A stretch of 64,000 nucleotides of DNA from Tuwongella immobilis (GCF_901538355.1 NZ_LR593887.1:2952920-3016919); one strand, 5' to 3'. Positions 9,197 through 18,826 are shown, counted from the first letter of the stretch. The notes: a model not told the origin generated them from the letters alone. Program-made: numbers and translations.

Positions 9197-10543
9197 ATGC
9201 GCATGGCACGATGGGCAGTGGCGTTGGGGATGAGCGTGGGGTTGGCGGGATTGTCGGGCGCGGCCGATTGGTCGCAGTTTCGCGGGGCGGCGGGCAACGG
9301 CGTTGCCGAGGCGGTCGCCTTGCCGATGGAATGGGCCACCGATCGCAATCTCGCCTGGAAAGCGAAGCTGCCCGGCAGCGGCTGGGCACAGCCCGTCGTG
9401 GTCGGCAAGACCTTGTTCATCGCCAGCGCGGTTGGCGAATCGTCGATCACGCCGAAAAATTTCATCACCGGCGTCATGGACCCGCGCTCCCGCGGCGGGA
9501 AATCCGAAGGGCCGCCCGATGTTCGCATCCAATGGCAACTCTCCGCAATGGATGCCGAGACTGGCAAGCTCCAATGGACCAAGACCGTTGCCGCTGGCAA
9601 GCCGAAATTCGGAATCCACCCCTCGAATTCCTACGCCACCGAAACCCCAGCCGCCGATGCCAAGCGAGTCGCTGCCTTCTTCGGGGCGACGGGTACCCTG
9701 GCGATGTTCGATCATTCGGGCAAGGAATTGTGGAAAAAGGAATTGGGAGCCTACCCCACCACCGCCGAATTCGGGAGCGGCAGTTCGCCCGTGTTGATCG
9801 ATGAGACGGTGATCGTTCAGTTATTCAACGAAACGAAAGCGGAACTGCTGGCCTTCGATGCCACAACGGGTGCCGAAAAATGGAAAGTCAGCCGTGAGAA
9901 GCCTGGCACGTCGTGGGCAACTCCCGTGATTTGGCGCACGGCAAAACGGTCCGAAGTCATCGCCCTGGGACGCGGGATGGTCACCGCGCATGACCCCGCG
10001 ACGGGCAAAGAACTCTGGCGGCTCAACGGCGTGGAATCCTCGTTCTCTTCGTCGGCGGCCGTGTCACCGGACTATCTCTGCTTCGGCAATAGCGGTCCGG
10101 GGAGCAGCGGGCAGTTGTTCGCCATTAAGGCCGGAGCAACTGGCGATATCACGCTTCAGAAGGGCGAGAAATCGAACGCAGGCGTGGCGTGGCTGAAGAC
10201 CGCTGCCGGGCCGGGAATGGCCTCGCCGATCGCTGCGAATGGGTTGCTGTATGTCCTGAACAATTCCGGGCTTTCGTGCTACGATCTGGCGACCGGCGAA
10301 CAGAAGTATCGGGAACGCTTGCCGAAAGCGCGAACGATCGCGGCTTGTCCGGTCCTGGCGGATGGTCGGCTGCTCATCGTCGATGAAGCGGGAACCGCCT
10401 TCCAAGTGAAAGTCGGCACGAGCTTTGAAGTGCTGAATACGTCGAAGTTGGAAGACACCTTCTGGGCCTCGCCTGCCGTCACCGAATCGGCGATTTACTT
10501 GCGCGGCCTGGAAACGCTATACTGTATTCGCAAATCATCGTAA
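9197..10543 (+). CDS. Exported PQQ-like beta-propeller protein
   Basis: 448 aa with a signal peptide (MRMARWAVALGMSVGLAGLSGA). The mature protein begins DWSQFRG, the usual start of planctomycete outer membrane protein assembly (BamB)-like propellers, and then repeats tryptophan-docking blades such as ATTGAEKWKVSR, DPATGKELWRLNG and DLATGEQKYRERL. These PQQ-like blades form a 7-8 bladed propeller; whether PQQ is bound cannot be told, since the alcohol-dehydrogenase active-site motifs are not evident. It acts in the periplasm or envelope. It stands alone and ends in a strong bidirectional hairpin. Confidence 0.85.
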   Translation: MRMARWAVALGMSVGLAGLSGAADWSQFRGAAGNGVAEAVALPMEWATDRNLAWKAKLPGSGWAQPVVVGKTLFIASAVGESSITPKNFITGVMDPRSRGGKSEGPPDVRIQWQLSAMDAETGKLQWTKTVAAGKPKFGIHPSNSYATETPAADAKRVAAFFGATGTLAMFDHSGKELWKKELGAYPTTAEFGSGSSPVLIDETVIVQLFNETKAELLAFDATTGAEKWKVSREKPGTSWATPVIWRTAKRSEVIALGRGMVTAHDPATGKELWRLNGVESSFSSSAAVSPDYLCFGNSGPGSSGQLFAIKAGATGDITLQKGEKSNAGVAWLKTAAGPGMASPIAANGLLYVLNNSGLSCYDLATGEQKYRERLPKARTIAACPVLADGRLLIVDEAGTAFQVKVGTSFEVLNTSKLEDTFWASPAVTESAIYLRGLETLYCIRKSS

Positions 10544-10565
10544 CCGCAATTCAGGAAACGGGATG

Positions 10566-10595
10566 CGTCCGATGGGAAGCGATTCCGATCGGACG
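10566..10595. terminator. Bidirectional hairpin between convergent genes
   Basis: CGTCCGAT (10566-10573) pairs with ATCGGACG (10588-10595). Inside, GGAA (10575-10578) pairs with TTCC (10583-10586) across a GCGA loop, with one G-G mismatch between the two stems. It lies between the convergent stops at 10543 (plus) and 10622 (minus). Confidence 0.7.
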
Positions 10596-10621
10596 TAACT
10601 CCCGCTGCCACCCGCCGATCA

Positions 10622-13297
10622 TCAGGGAATGATTTGCACTTTAGCGGTGCCGGAGACGGTCAGGATCAGGCTACCGCTGCCCGGCACAAACACGACGGCG
10701 TCGTTCAGTCCCACCGCTTGGTCGTTGATCTTCACCGTGGGCGGACGACGCAGGCCGTGAATCACAGTCTGATACGGTCGCTTCGACCAGCCGTGAAGCA
10801 GGAGATCGACGCGGTCGGCAGTGTCCGCTGTGACGGCGACAGCGGCCGGGGCGATGACCCACAATTTCGCTTGCGGCAATCGCTGCATCACTCCCGGCGC
10901 GGCTTGGTCGTACAGACGGATGGCCAACGGTTGAAGCGTTCCGGGGTTGATGTCCGCGACATTGCGCGATTGCGTAATCAGGTTGAACGAATCGGGCAAC
11001 AGACCGCGACTGGGATGCTTCTCGGGATAATTTTGCTGAATTCCCGAACGAGTGATTCCTTCTGCAAGTGTCTTCCAGATCGGATTCGGATCGTGGGCCG
11101 CGAGTTTCCACAACGAATCGGCGTAGGCCAAGCCGCACCATTGCACGGGTAATCCGAGCCAAATCGGTGCCTGCCATTGGGTTGCGCCCAACACGGCGAT
11201 TGTGGCGTATGCCCCAACCTGGCCAGGAGTCGGTTGACGCAGATAGACAAACGGAACGCCAGTCCATGCCCAATACTTCGCTCGTTCGAGAAAGCGAGCT
11301 TCGCCGGTCAGCTCATATCCACGAACGTATGCGGTCACGAGGTGGGCCGATCCGAGAATATCCGGCGTATGCAACGGCACTTCCCACGTCTGTGCGCCAC
11401 GCGGAACGCCATTCTGAAAACGCTCCAAGTTCGACAGCGCAACCACTGCCCGCTGAATGGTTTCCGGCTGACCGGAAAGGATTGCCGCTTCGAGCGCATT
11501 CGCAACAATCTCACCGGCAAAGCCACTGGCTTGCCGGTCGGGATTCGTCCGCGACAGGTCCAGTTTGCCATCTCCGGGCGGCGAATACAAAACGGTTCCT
11601 TGCGGATCGAAGCGATTGATCAAACCATTCGCTCGGCCATTTGCGGATTGGGTGGATTCGAGTGCCTGACCGTTGAGGAATCCCGTGAGCGGATAATTCA
11701 GGTGGCCGATTTTGGCGTAAGGCCAATTCTGAGGCGGAATTCCGAGGAGCGAATCGCGTGCAAATCGGGCCGCACGTTCGGAATCGCGTTTCGACTTCGC
11801 CTGCACACTGAGCCAATCCAACATCCACGAGGCATCCGCGGCAGGCTGGGCAGCAAATCCGGGCACACCTGTCGCGTGTCGAAACTGATTGCCTTCCCGA
11901 AGCGATGTGTCCAACCAACCTTCGATCGTGCGTTCGACATAATCCTCTCGACTGGGCAGCGGCGGGAAGGGGGGCACCCCCTTTAACTGCAAGTAACGCT
12001 GGACCGATGGCACGATCGTGGCACCATCGCCAGCGAAGACGATCGCATTGACTTTGTGCGGTTGATTCGGCTGCATCGCCAACGGCAAATATGGGAAGAT
12101 TTCCCCATCGGCCCGACGTTCGGGATGTGCACCAGGGGCGAGCAAACCCATGGCATGGCTGCCGCTGCCGAAGATGCGATCCGGCGAATCGAAATACGCC
12201 GCTGTTTCTGGGGAGATGTCCCAAGTCATTGCCAGCCAACGGTTTTCGATGGCGATGGTCATCAGCGGGAAGGTGATTTTCTCCGGCGAGGGCACGCGAC
12301 GAATCGCGGCTGGGCCAACGAGATCCGCTTCCGAACTACTCGGTTCATCGTCGAGATATTCCAGCCCGGCAAACAGTGCTTGCGATTTCTTGGCCCCGAA
12401 GCTGCCATTGCCAGGCAGCAGCATGACCATCGGCGCGAAAATCAAATCCCGGCGCTGATTCACCGTTAACGACGAATCGACACTAATTCGATCATCCGGG
12501 TGCGCAATCCACTTTTGCTGCAATGTCCAGGTCGCTCCATCCACATCGGCGGCAATCACGGTGATTTGCAAGCCATTGGCGATTGGATCGACCGCCACTC
12601 GCCCAGACGCCGCCAAATCAACCCACCGCGCATTCAATCCCGCGCGATAGCCGATGAGCGGACGATCCAACCCGGTGGCGAGCGGACTCCCTTTCCATCG
12701 AAGATCGAATGAATTGAAGGCATCCGTCCGATGGCGGAGCGTGAGATTGCCGGCGGTCAGTTCGCGGATGTTGCCATCGATGGTGGGCGAGCCGGGGCGG
12801 GGGAATTCCGGCATGGTCACTTCGAGTCGTGGCTCGAATTCCATCGATGCGATGGCGAATTCCCCCGCATTTCCCGGTGGATCGATTCGCAGGAGGGTAT
12901 TGGGGCCAAGCGGCGGAACAATTGCGTGGACATTCTGCCACGTGTTGCCGGCAGCCAGCGGAATTCGAGCCGAGAGTTCCTCCCGGATGACTCCGCCAAC
13001 GCCAAAGAAAATTTGCGCCATGCCGCCCGATTCGGATTTGACGCGCATTCGGACGAGCAGCGGAACATTCGGCGGGAAGTTCAACGGTTTTCGGATGAGA
13101 TACGGGTCGAGTCCCCGCAGGGTGACGTGCATCCCATCCGATTCGCGGTTGCGGTTGCCGATTTCATGAACGAAACCCCATTCATGAAATTCGGCGATTT
13201 TCGAGAAATCCAGTCGAGGCAACGCTTGAGCATGGACCAGTTGTGGCCAGAAGCAGACACCGATCAGCAGGCATCCGAGGAATCGAACCGTCATCAT
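10622..13297 (-). CDS. Large secreted protein, possible (alpha/alpha)-barrel carbohydrate-active enzyme
   Basis: 891 aa with a signal peptide ending near residue 24 (MMTVRFLGCLLIGVCFWPQ...). Residues ~25-150 look like a beta-sandwich. The middle (~170-430) is beta-rich, with features of a sugar-mutarotase-like sandwich. The next ~350 residues are mainly helical with Trp/Tyr/Gly-rich turns (WMLDWLSVQAKSKRDSE, GSAHLVTAYVRGYELTGEA, WAWTGVPFVYLRQP), reminiscent of six-hairpin toroid enzymes. A short C-terminal beta domain closes it. I do not recognise the family and cannot place catalytic residues. It is the third gene of an operon with the cytochrome and DUF1501 genes, 47 bp after the latter. 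Carbohydrate action is an inference from shape and neighbours. Confidence 0.55.
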   Translation of the reverse strand: MMTVRFLGCLLIGVCFWPQLVHAQALPRLDFSKIAEFHEWGFVHEIGNRNRESDGMHVTLRGLDPYLIRKPLNFPPNVPLLVRMRVKSESGGMAQIFFGVGGVIREELSARIPLAAGNTWQNVHAIVPPLGPNTLLRIDPPGNAGEFAIASMEFEPRLEVTMPEFPRPGSPTIDGNIRELTAGNLTLRHRTDAFNSFDLRWKGSPLATGLDRPLIGYRAGLNARWVDLAASGRVAVDPIANGLQITVIAADVDGATWTLQQKWIAHPDDRISVDSSLTVNQRRDLIFAPMVMLLPGNGSFGAKKSQALFAGLEYLDDEPSSSEADLVGPAAIRRVPSPEKITFPLMTIAIENRWLAMTWDISPETAAYFDSPDRIFGSGSHAMGLLAPGAHPERRADGEIFPYLPLAMQPNQPHKVNAIVFAGDGATIVPSVQRYLQLKGVPPFPPLPSREDYVERTIEGWLDTSLREGNQFRHATGVPGFAAQPAADASWMLDWLSVQAKSKRDSERAARFARDSLLGIPPQNWPYAKIGHLNYPLTGFLNGQALESTQSANGRANGLINRFDPQGTVLYSPPGDGKLDLSRTNPDRQASGFAGEIVANALEAAILSGQPETIQRAVVALSNLERFQNGVPRGAQTWEVPLHTPDILGSAHLVTAYVRGYELTGEARFLERAKYWAWTGVPFVYLRQPTPGQVGAYATIAVLGATQWQAPIWLGLPVQWCGLAYADSLWKLAAHDPNPIWKTLAEGITRSGIQQNYPEKHPSRGLLPDSFNLITQSRNVADINPGTLQPLAIRLYDQAAPGVMQRLPQAKLWVIAPAAVAVTADTADRVDLLLHGWSKRPYQTVIHGLRRPPTVKINDQAVGLNDAVVFVPGSGSLILTVSGTAKVQIIP

Positions 13298-13344
13298 TTG
13301 GCTCCTGCCGATCGGTCATGCTCGGGGCAATCTGGCCGCCGCGA

Positions 13345-14778
13345 TTATGCCATGATTTCCTTCACGATGCGGCCATGGACGTCCGTTAATCGGAAATCCC
13401 GACCGGCATAGCGATAGGTGAGTTTCTCATGGTCCATCCCCATGAGCGCGAGAATGGTCGCATGCAGATCGTGCATGTGGACCTTATCCTTGACGCTATA
13501 GTAGCCATAATCGTCGGTTTCGCCAAACGTGGTGCCGCCTTTCACGCCGCCGCCGGCCAGCCACATGCTGAACGCGTGCGGATTGTGATCGCGGCCATCG
13601 TTGCCCTGCGCGGTTGGCGTGCGGCCGAATTCGCCGCCCCACCATACGAGCGTATCGTCGAGCAATCCGCGTCGGCTGAGATCTTCCAACAGTCCGGCAA
13701 TCCCTTGATCGACTTCTTTGGCGTTGCTGCCGTGACCGTTGCGGAGGTTGCCGTGCTGATCCCACTTGTAGCTGTGCGTACATTGGATGAATCGCACGCC
13801 TTTTTCCGCGAATCGCCGAGCGAGCAGACATTGCCGACCAAAGTTATCAGTCGGCCCGCCGTTGATTCCGTACAACTCCAGCGTTTCTTTCGTCTCGTTG
13901 GAAATGTCCATCAACGTCGGTGCTTCGGTTTGCATGCGAAATGCCAATTCGAAGCTGTTGATGCGACCTTCGAGAGCGAGGTCCGGTCCCAACGGTTGCA
14001 AGTGCGATTGATTCAAGTCGCGGAGCAGGTCCAACTGTTGCCGTTGCAGCGATTGCGAATTCTTGGCGTTGGTAATGTGCCGCAGCGAGGCATTCTTCGC
14101 AGGTGTGGCCGCATCGCCGATCGGCGTTCCTTGAAATGCCGCGGGCAGAAACGCGCTCGACCAGTTTTGCACACCACCATGACCCAGCGTGGGACAAATC
14201 GTGACAAACCCCGGCAGATTTTGATTTTCACTGCCCAGACCGTACGTCACCCACGATCCGATACTCGGACGCACAAACGTGTCCGATCCGGTGTGCAGTT
14301 GCAACAGCGCGCCACCATGCGCGGAATTATTCGCATGGATCGAGCGAATCACGCACATTTTGTCCACATGCTTGGCGACATGCGGGAACAGATCGCTGAC
14401 TTCGGTGCCACATTGACCGTATTTGCGAAATTCCCAGGGCGATGCCAGCAAGTTCCCGGTCGCGGCAAATTGCACCCGCGGCTTCTGGCCGGGGTACGGC
14501 TTGCCGTTGTCGCGCTTCAACAGCGGCTTGGGGTCGAAGGTATCGACCTGACTGGGGCCACCGTGCATGAACAGAAAGATGATCCGTTTCGCTCGCGGTG
14601 GGAAGTGCGGTTGGCGCACCGCAAGCGGATTCTTCGGATCGAGTGTCACCGACGCTGCCGCCGACGCGGAATTCGCTTGGTTGAGCATCCCCGCAAGGGC
14701 CATCAGCCCGAAGCTATTGGCACTTTGTCGCAGCATCTCCCGGCGGGTCGTCACCGGCGTGAATTGTCCACAAGCCAT
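13345..14778 (-). CDS. DUF1501 family protein (Tat-exported)
   Basis: The start at 14778 (MACGQF) is chosen because GGAGGGG lies just upstream; the longer frame has no coding character. 477 aa. The N terminus carries a twin-arginine signal (TTRREMLRQ, then a weakly hydrophobic stretch). DUF1501 hallmarks follow: a metal-site-like LFMHGGPSQVDTFDPKP, SDLFPHVAKHVDKM, GLGSENQNLPGFV and the C-terminal WWGGEFGRTPTAQG with DHNPHAF. The family belongs to the alkaline phosphatase/sulfatase-like fold; its reaction is unknown. It lies 13 bp after the planctomycete-cytochrome gene, the typical planctomycete gene pair, so the two products probably act together outside the membrane. Confidence 0.9.
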   Translation of the reverse strand: MACGQFTPVTTRREMLRQSANSFGLMALAGMLNQANSASAAASVTLDPKNPLAVRQPHFPPRAKRIIFLFMHGGPSQVDTFDPKPLLKRDNGKPYPGQKPRVQFAATGNLLASPWEFRKYGQCGTEVSDLFPHVAKHVDKMCVIRSIHANNSAHGGALLQLHTGSDTFVRPSIGSWVTYGLGSENQNLPGFVTICPTLGHGGVQNWSSAFLPAAFQGTPIGDAATPAKNASLRHITNAKNSQSLQRQQLDLLRDLNQSHLQPLGPDLALEGRINSFELAFRMQTEAPTLMDISNETKETLELYGINGGPTDNFGRQCLLARRFAEKGVRFIQCTHSYKWDQHGNLRNGHGSNAKEVDQGIAGLLEDLSRRGLLDDTLVWWGGEFGRTPTAQGNDGRDHNPHAFSMWLAGGGVKGGTTFGETDDYGYYSVKDKVHMHDLHATILALMGMDHEKLTYRYAGRDFRLTDVHGRIVKEIMA

Positions 14779-14791
14779 GTCAGCCCCTCCG

Positions 14792-17700
14792 TTAGTTGAG
14801 ATAAATGAACTCGTTGCTGGCAAACCAAATCTGCGACAAACTGGCCCAGGCGCGTTGCCGACGTTTCGCGGCGTCCGATTCCTGACTGACCAGCGAGGCC
14901 GCGTAACTGTCGAGATAGCCTCGGCATTTGGCAATCTCCGCATCCGTGGCTTCGCGGGCAAACATCATTCGATACGCTTCGCGAATCCGTTCGGCATCGT
15001 CGATCGGTTTCGCAAGTAGTTGCTGGGCCACACGTTCGGACTGTTCCAACGCAAACGGGCTATTCATCAGAAACAGCGATTGCGGGGCCACAACCGTGGA
15101 GGCACGTTTGCCATTCATCACGCTCGGTTCGACGAAGTCAAACACTTGGAAGAAGTCGAAGACCGCGTTGCGAATCACCGGCAAATACAAACTACGTCGC
15201 GGCGCATCATACCGGGCACGGTTATTCGACTGATCGTTCGTGACATAGGCGAAATTGTCGTCGGTCATCAGCGAACCGCCCAACTTGCGATCCAGATTGC
15301 CGCTGATGGCCAACATGGCATCGCGGAGCGCTTCCGCTTCGAGGCGTTGCCGATTCATCCGCCACAACAGCCGATTATCGGGATCGGCCAGCGCCGCCGC
15401 CGCATCATACGCCGTGGATTGACGATACGCATTGGAAGTCAGCATCAATCGGTGCATCGCTTTGATGCTCCAGCCCGATTTGACAAATTCCAGCGCCAGA
15501 TAATCGAGCAATTCCGGATGCGATGGGCGATCGCCGAGAAGCCCGAAATTATCCGGACTGCGAACAATCCCTTCTCCGAAATGATGCTGCCAGATGCGAT
15601 TGACCATGACGCGTGCGGTGAGCGGATGATCGGGCCGGGTCAGCCATTGCGCCAACTCCAACCGCCCACTTCGCCCGGCGGCCACTGGCGATTGTTGCTC
15701 TCCGGCGATGATGCGCGGGAAGATCCGCGGCGCATTTTCGCCCAGCGTCAGATGATTGCCCCGAATGTGAACTTTCACATCGCCGACTTCTTCGGGACGC
15801 TGTTCCTCGACGGCCAGGGTCATCGCCGGTTGCGGCATCGAGGTTTGCAGTTTGTCGATTTCCGCACTGATTTTCAGCACCTTGGCGCGATCATCGGGCG
15901 GGAAGAAATCATCCGGCTTGGCAGGGAGTCGGAACGGGCCTTTGCCATCGGCCAGAATCTGCCGAATCGGCTTGGATTCTTCATCTTTGCTGCGCAAGGA
16001 ATCGCGGAGCAACGTGGCGTAAATCTCGGCCACCTCGGCAAGCGATTTCGGCGGCTGCGTCAGCTTTGCCGCAACCAACGGATGCCACTGCGGAATCGGC
16101 GATTGCGTCGGATTCGCTTGCCATTTCGCATGCAACTCGGCGGCTCGCACAGCGAAATCGGTATCTGGAATCGAGCGATAGACCAGCCACGCTTTCCAGA
16201 ACGGCGTCACTGTTTCCGCCGACATACCGTTGAGAACCGACGCCACATTCGTCAGCACCTCGGGATTCAACTTTCGTTCGGCGGCAAGATCATCCAGCAA
16301 GCGATTGCGTTTCCGCTCCCCGGCGGCAGTCGGCTTCGGTTGCACGGGAATCAGAGCGATTTTGTCCAAGTGCGGCAGCGACAGTCCTTCCGTCTGACGG
16401 ATTCGCAATCGATGTTGTCCCGCAGACAGCGACAGCGTCCCGACAACGTACCAATGCTGATGCTCGGGATTGAATCCGCCGGTCGGCTCGCTGGCCACCT
16501 TGGGCAGCACCATCTTGTCATCGAGCAGCACATCCACCGGGCGTGATTCCGCGCTGGCGTAGCGAATTTCCAATCGATACGGCGACGCGGTCGGGATATT
16601 GAGCTGAAATTCGGTAAAACATTCGGTCAATCCGGCCGATTCCAGAATGCCGATTCCCTTGCCGTAAGTATCGCGGTTGATATTGGCGCGAATGGGGCGA
16701 CCGCTCTCGGCTTCGCGGAGAATCAGTCCGGGAATTTGCGGGGGCTTGCCTCGCACGAAATCACGCAACATCGCCACACCGCCGCCGGGCTGTTCGGACA
16801 AATCCGCCGTCGCCAGCAGATAAGCGCCGACATTCTGCCGAATTTGCTGCCGCATGGATTCGATCAGTTGCTTGCTAATGGCGTCGCGTTCGCTTTGTTT
16901 TTCGCGGATTTGCTTCTGAATCGACGCGATTTGTTCGGCCATCTCCGCCGTTGTCAGCGGGCGTTCATATGCACGGGCGACGGTATTGAGGTTGACCATC
17001 GTTCGCGTGCTGCGGAAAATCCCCGCCAGACCGTAATAATCCCGCGTCGGGATGGGGTCGAATTTGTGATCGTGGCAGCGAGCGCAGCTGATCGTCAGGC
17101 CCAGAATCGCCTTCGAGGTCGTTTCGATCTGCTCATCGACGATATCCATCGCCATCTTGACTTTGTCCGGCTCGGCGAGCACCTTCGGACCCAGCACCAA
17201 AAAGCCCAACGCCCGCAGACGATCGTTTTGCACCTTGGAATCGGTCGAAGCCGGCAGCAAATCCCCGGCAATCTGTTCGCGGATGAATTCATCGTACGGT
17301 TTATCCGCATTCAGACTGTCTACCACATAATCCCGATAGCGGAACGCATTGGCGAAGGCGGTATTTTCGTCCAACCCGTTGGAATCGGCATAGCGGGCGA
17401 CATCCAGCCAATGTCGGGCCCAACGCTCACCATAGGCAGGCGACGCCAGCAGACGATCAATGACCTTCTCGTAGGCATTCGGCGAAGCATCGTTCAGGAA
17501 TGCTCCAATTTCTTCGGGTGTCGGCGGAAGTCCAGTCAGGTCGTAGGTGACGCGACGAATCAGCGTGCGTTTATCGGCTTCGCCTCGCGGCGCGAGTTTG
17601 GCGGCATCTAATTTCGCCAGAATGAACGCATCGATCGGATTGCGAACCCATTGCGGTTGCGACACTTGCGGGGCTGGCACCGATTTCATCGGTTGGAATG

Positions 17701-18166
17701 CCCAGAAGTTCCGTTGATCGTCACGAAACAGCGGAGCATTCGGGCCGGTTGGCTTGGCGACGCTGGCCACCGCGCCGGGCCAATGCGCTCCATCCCGAAT
17801 CCACTGCTTGAGATCGGCGATTTCGCGGTCGCTGATTTTCCCCTTGGGGGGCATTTTATTTTCGGTCTGATATTCCACGACTTCGATGAGCAGGCTCTTC
17901 TCGGGCTGACCCACTTCCAAGGCGGGGCCGGTGTCGCCGCCTTCAAGCAAGGCTTGGCGCGAATCCATCCGGAGTCCACCGCGGATCTTCTTCTCGTTCG
18001 CCCCGTGGCATTCCATGCAGTGTTGAACGAATAACGGTCGGATCTTCTTTTCAAAGAATTCCAATTGTTGAGCGGTCGCCATGGGTGGGGCAGCGTAGCT
18101 GGTCGAGCCACTGCCCAGCATCCAGACGACTGCTCCAGTGAACAGCAGTCGAACGAAAACCGACAT
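14792..18166 (-). CDS. Planctomycete cytochrome protein (PSCyt1-DUF1549-DUF1553) with CBM6-like insert
   Basis: 1124 aa with a Sec signal peptide (to ~25). A c-type heme site CMECH (Cys50, Cys53, His54) lies in the PSCyt1 domain (~33-130). The DUF1549 domain follows (NPIDAFILAKLDAAKL, RRVTYDLTGLPPTPEE, RWARHWLDVARYADSNG). A second heme-like motif CARCHDHKFDP lies near 360. Residues ~477-607 form a carbohydrate-binding-module-like beta sandwich (LREAESGRP, YRLEIRYASAES, LSAGQHRLRIRQ). The DUF1553 domain closes the protein (LAQWLTRPDHPLTARVMVNR, WQHHFGEGIV, RRSLYLPVIRN). Function unknown; it is probably a periplasmic electron-transfer or sugar-linked protein working with the DUF1501 partner 13 bp downstream. 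Confidence 0.9.
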   Translation of the reverse strand: MSVFVRLLFTGAVVWMLGSGSTSYAAPPMATAQQLEFFEKKIRPLFVQHCMECHGANEKKIRGGLRMDSRQALLEGGDTGPALEVGQPEKSLLIEVVEYQTENKMPPKGKISDREIADLKQWIRDGAHWPGAVASVAKPTGPNAPLFRDDQRNFWAFQPMKSVPAPQVSQPQWVRNPIDAFILAKLDAAKLAPRGEADKRTLIRRVTYDLTGLPPTPEEIGAFLNDASPNAYEKVIDRLLASPAYGERWARHWLDVARYADSNGLDENTAFANAFRYRDYVVDSLNADKPYDEFIREQIAGDLLPASTDSKVQNDRLRALGFLVLGPKVLAEPDKVKMAMDIVDEQIETTSKAILGLTISCARCHDHKFDPIPTRDYYGLAGIFRSTRTMVNLNTVARAYERPLTTAEMAEQIASIQKQIREKQSERDAISKQLIESMRQQIRQNVGAYLLATADLSEQPGGGVAMLRDFVRGKPPQIPGLILREAESGRPIRANINRDTYGKGIGILESAGLTECFTEFQLNIPTASPYRLEIRYASAESRPVDVLLDDKMVLPKVASEPTGGFNPEHQHWYVVGTLSLSAGQHRLRIRQTEGLSLPHLDKIALIPVQPKPTAAGERKRNRLLDDLAAERKLNPEVLTNVASVLNGMSAETVTPFWKAWLVYRSIPDTDFAVRAAELHAKWQANPTQSPIPQWHPLVAAKLTQPPKSLAEVAEIYATLLRDSLRSKDEESKPIRQILADGKGPFRLPAKPDDFFPPDDRAKVLKISAEIDKLQTSMPQPAMTLAVEEQRPEEVGDVKVHIRGNHLTLGENAPRIFPRIIAGEQQSPVAAGRSGRLELAQWLTRPDHPLTARVMVNRIWQHHFGEGIVRSPDNFGLLGDRPSHPELLDYLALEFVKSGWSIKAMHRLMLTSNAYRQSTAYDAAAALADPDNRLLWRMNRQRLEAEALRDAMLAISGNLDRKLGGSLMTDDNFAYVTNDQSNNRARYDAPRRSLYLPVIRNAVFDFFQVFDFVEPSVMNGKRASTVVAPQSLFLMNSPFALEQSERVAQQLLAKPIDDAERIREAYRMMFAREATDAEIAKCRGYLDSYAASLVSQESDAAKRRQRAWASLSQIWFASNEFIYLN

Positions 18167-18211
18167 GGGAGGATCTCCTCCGGGGTAGGCGGGTCAAACT
18201 CAGGGGAGAAT

Positions 18212-18246
18212 CCATCTTCCGCTCCGTGGAATGGTTCGGAAGATGG
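18212..18246. terminator. 10-bp inverted repeat after the PDZ gene
   Basis: CCATCTTCCG (18212-18221) and CGGAAGATGG (18237-18246) are perfect arms around a 15-base loop. It lies 78 bp after the stop of the minus-strand PDZ gene and 46 bp before the start of the next minus-strand gene. It can act as a terminator for the first; if the promoter at 18270-18297 is real it sits in the leader of the second. Confidence 0.5.
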
Positions 18247-18269
18247 TTCGGATATCGGAGAGCTACAGT

Positions 18270-18297
18270 AGTGTAACCGTCAAGCAGGGGATTGCAA
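18270..18297 (-). promoter_or_regulatory. Candidate promoter of the cytochrome-DUF1501 operon
   Basis: On the minus strand TTGCAA (18297-18292), a 16-bp spacer and TACACT (18275-18270). It would give a leader of about 95 bases that includes the 18212-18246 hairpin. By-eye match, weak. Confidence 0.28.
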
Positions 18298-18323
18298 TCA
18301 CGCTTCGTCGGAATTTGATCGAT

Positions 18324-18710
18324 TCAGTCATCATCGTCGGGAAGTTCATTGATGACATCGGCTTCCGGCGGGCGGTCACCGATTTGGATGCGCATTTTCA
18401 GCGTAAGCTCCCCGCGTTGCACTTCCAAAAATAACACGCTTCCCGGGCGACGTCCGGAAATCAGCGGCACCACTTCGACCGCGCCGGTCAATTGGGTGCC
18501 GTTGATGCGTTTGAGAATGTCGCCTTTGCGGAGGCCGGAACGAAACGCTGCCGTTTTCGGCATGATCGAGGTAATTTCGACGCCCGCCTCTTGCTGCGTA
18601 AACTGCACACCCAGATAGCCTTTGCCGCGAAAATCGGGTGGGAGTTCCGCGGGCACAGGCACCGAGGCGATTGCCGTACTCAGAAGCAAAGACATCAATC
18701 CGGGTGTCAT
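18324..18710 (-). CDS. Small PDZ-domain protein
   Basis: 128 aa. A short hydrophobic N terminus (MTPGLMSLLLSTAIASVPV) could be a signal peptide. The rest is one PDZ domain of HtrA type: GYLGVQF carboxylate-binding loop, ITSIMPKTAAFRSGLRKGDILKRING and a final SVLFLEVQRGE strand. No protease domain is attached, so it probably binds peptide ends or acts as a chaperone-like adaptor in the envelope. The C terminus is very acidic (ELPDDDD). It lies 116 bp downstream of a secreted hydrolase gene in the same direction. Confidence 0.8.
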   Translation of the reverse strand: MTPGLMSLLLSTAIASVPVPAELPPDFRGKGYLGVQFTQQEAGVEITSIMPKTAAFRSGLRKGDILKRINGTQLTGAVEVVPLISGRRPGSVLFLEVQRGELTLKMRIQIGDRPPEADVINELPDDDD

Positions 18711-18826
18711 CAGCTACCCCCCTGCCAAATCCAATTGATTTCTGGAATTGTACACCAACTCGAGAATCGCAGGGGAGTGCGATTTTTCGGCAGATTCGCT
18801 TCCGATTCGATCCATCGCATGGAATC

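Noticed and set aside
9197-10543. PQQ-dependent alcohol dehydrogenase
   Set aside because: Only propeller blades are visible; it is too short (448 aa) and lacks the disulfide and catalytic Asp motifs of those enzymes.
15020-16546. 508-aa plus-strand open frame inside the planctomycete-cytochrome gene
   Set aside because: Antisense shadow: Arg/His/Gln-rich composition typical of reverse frames here, while the minus-strand product has clear family motifs.
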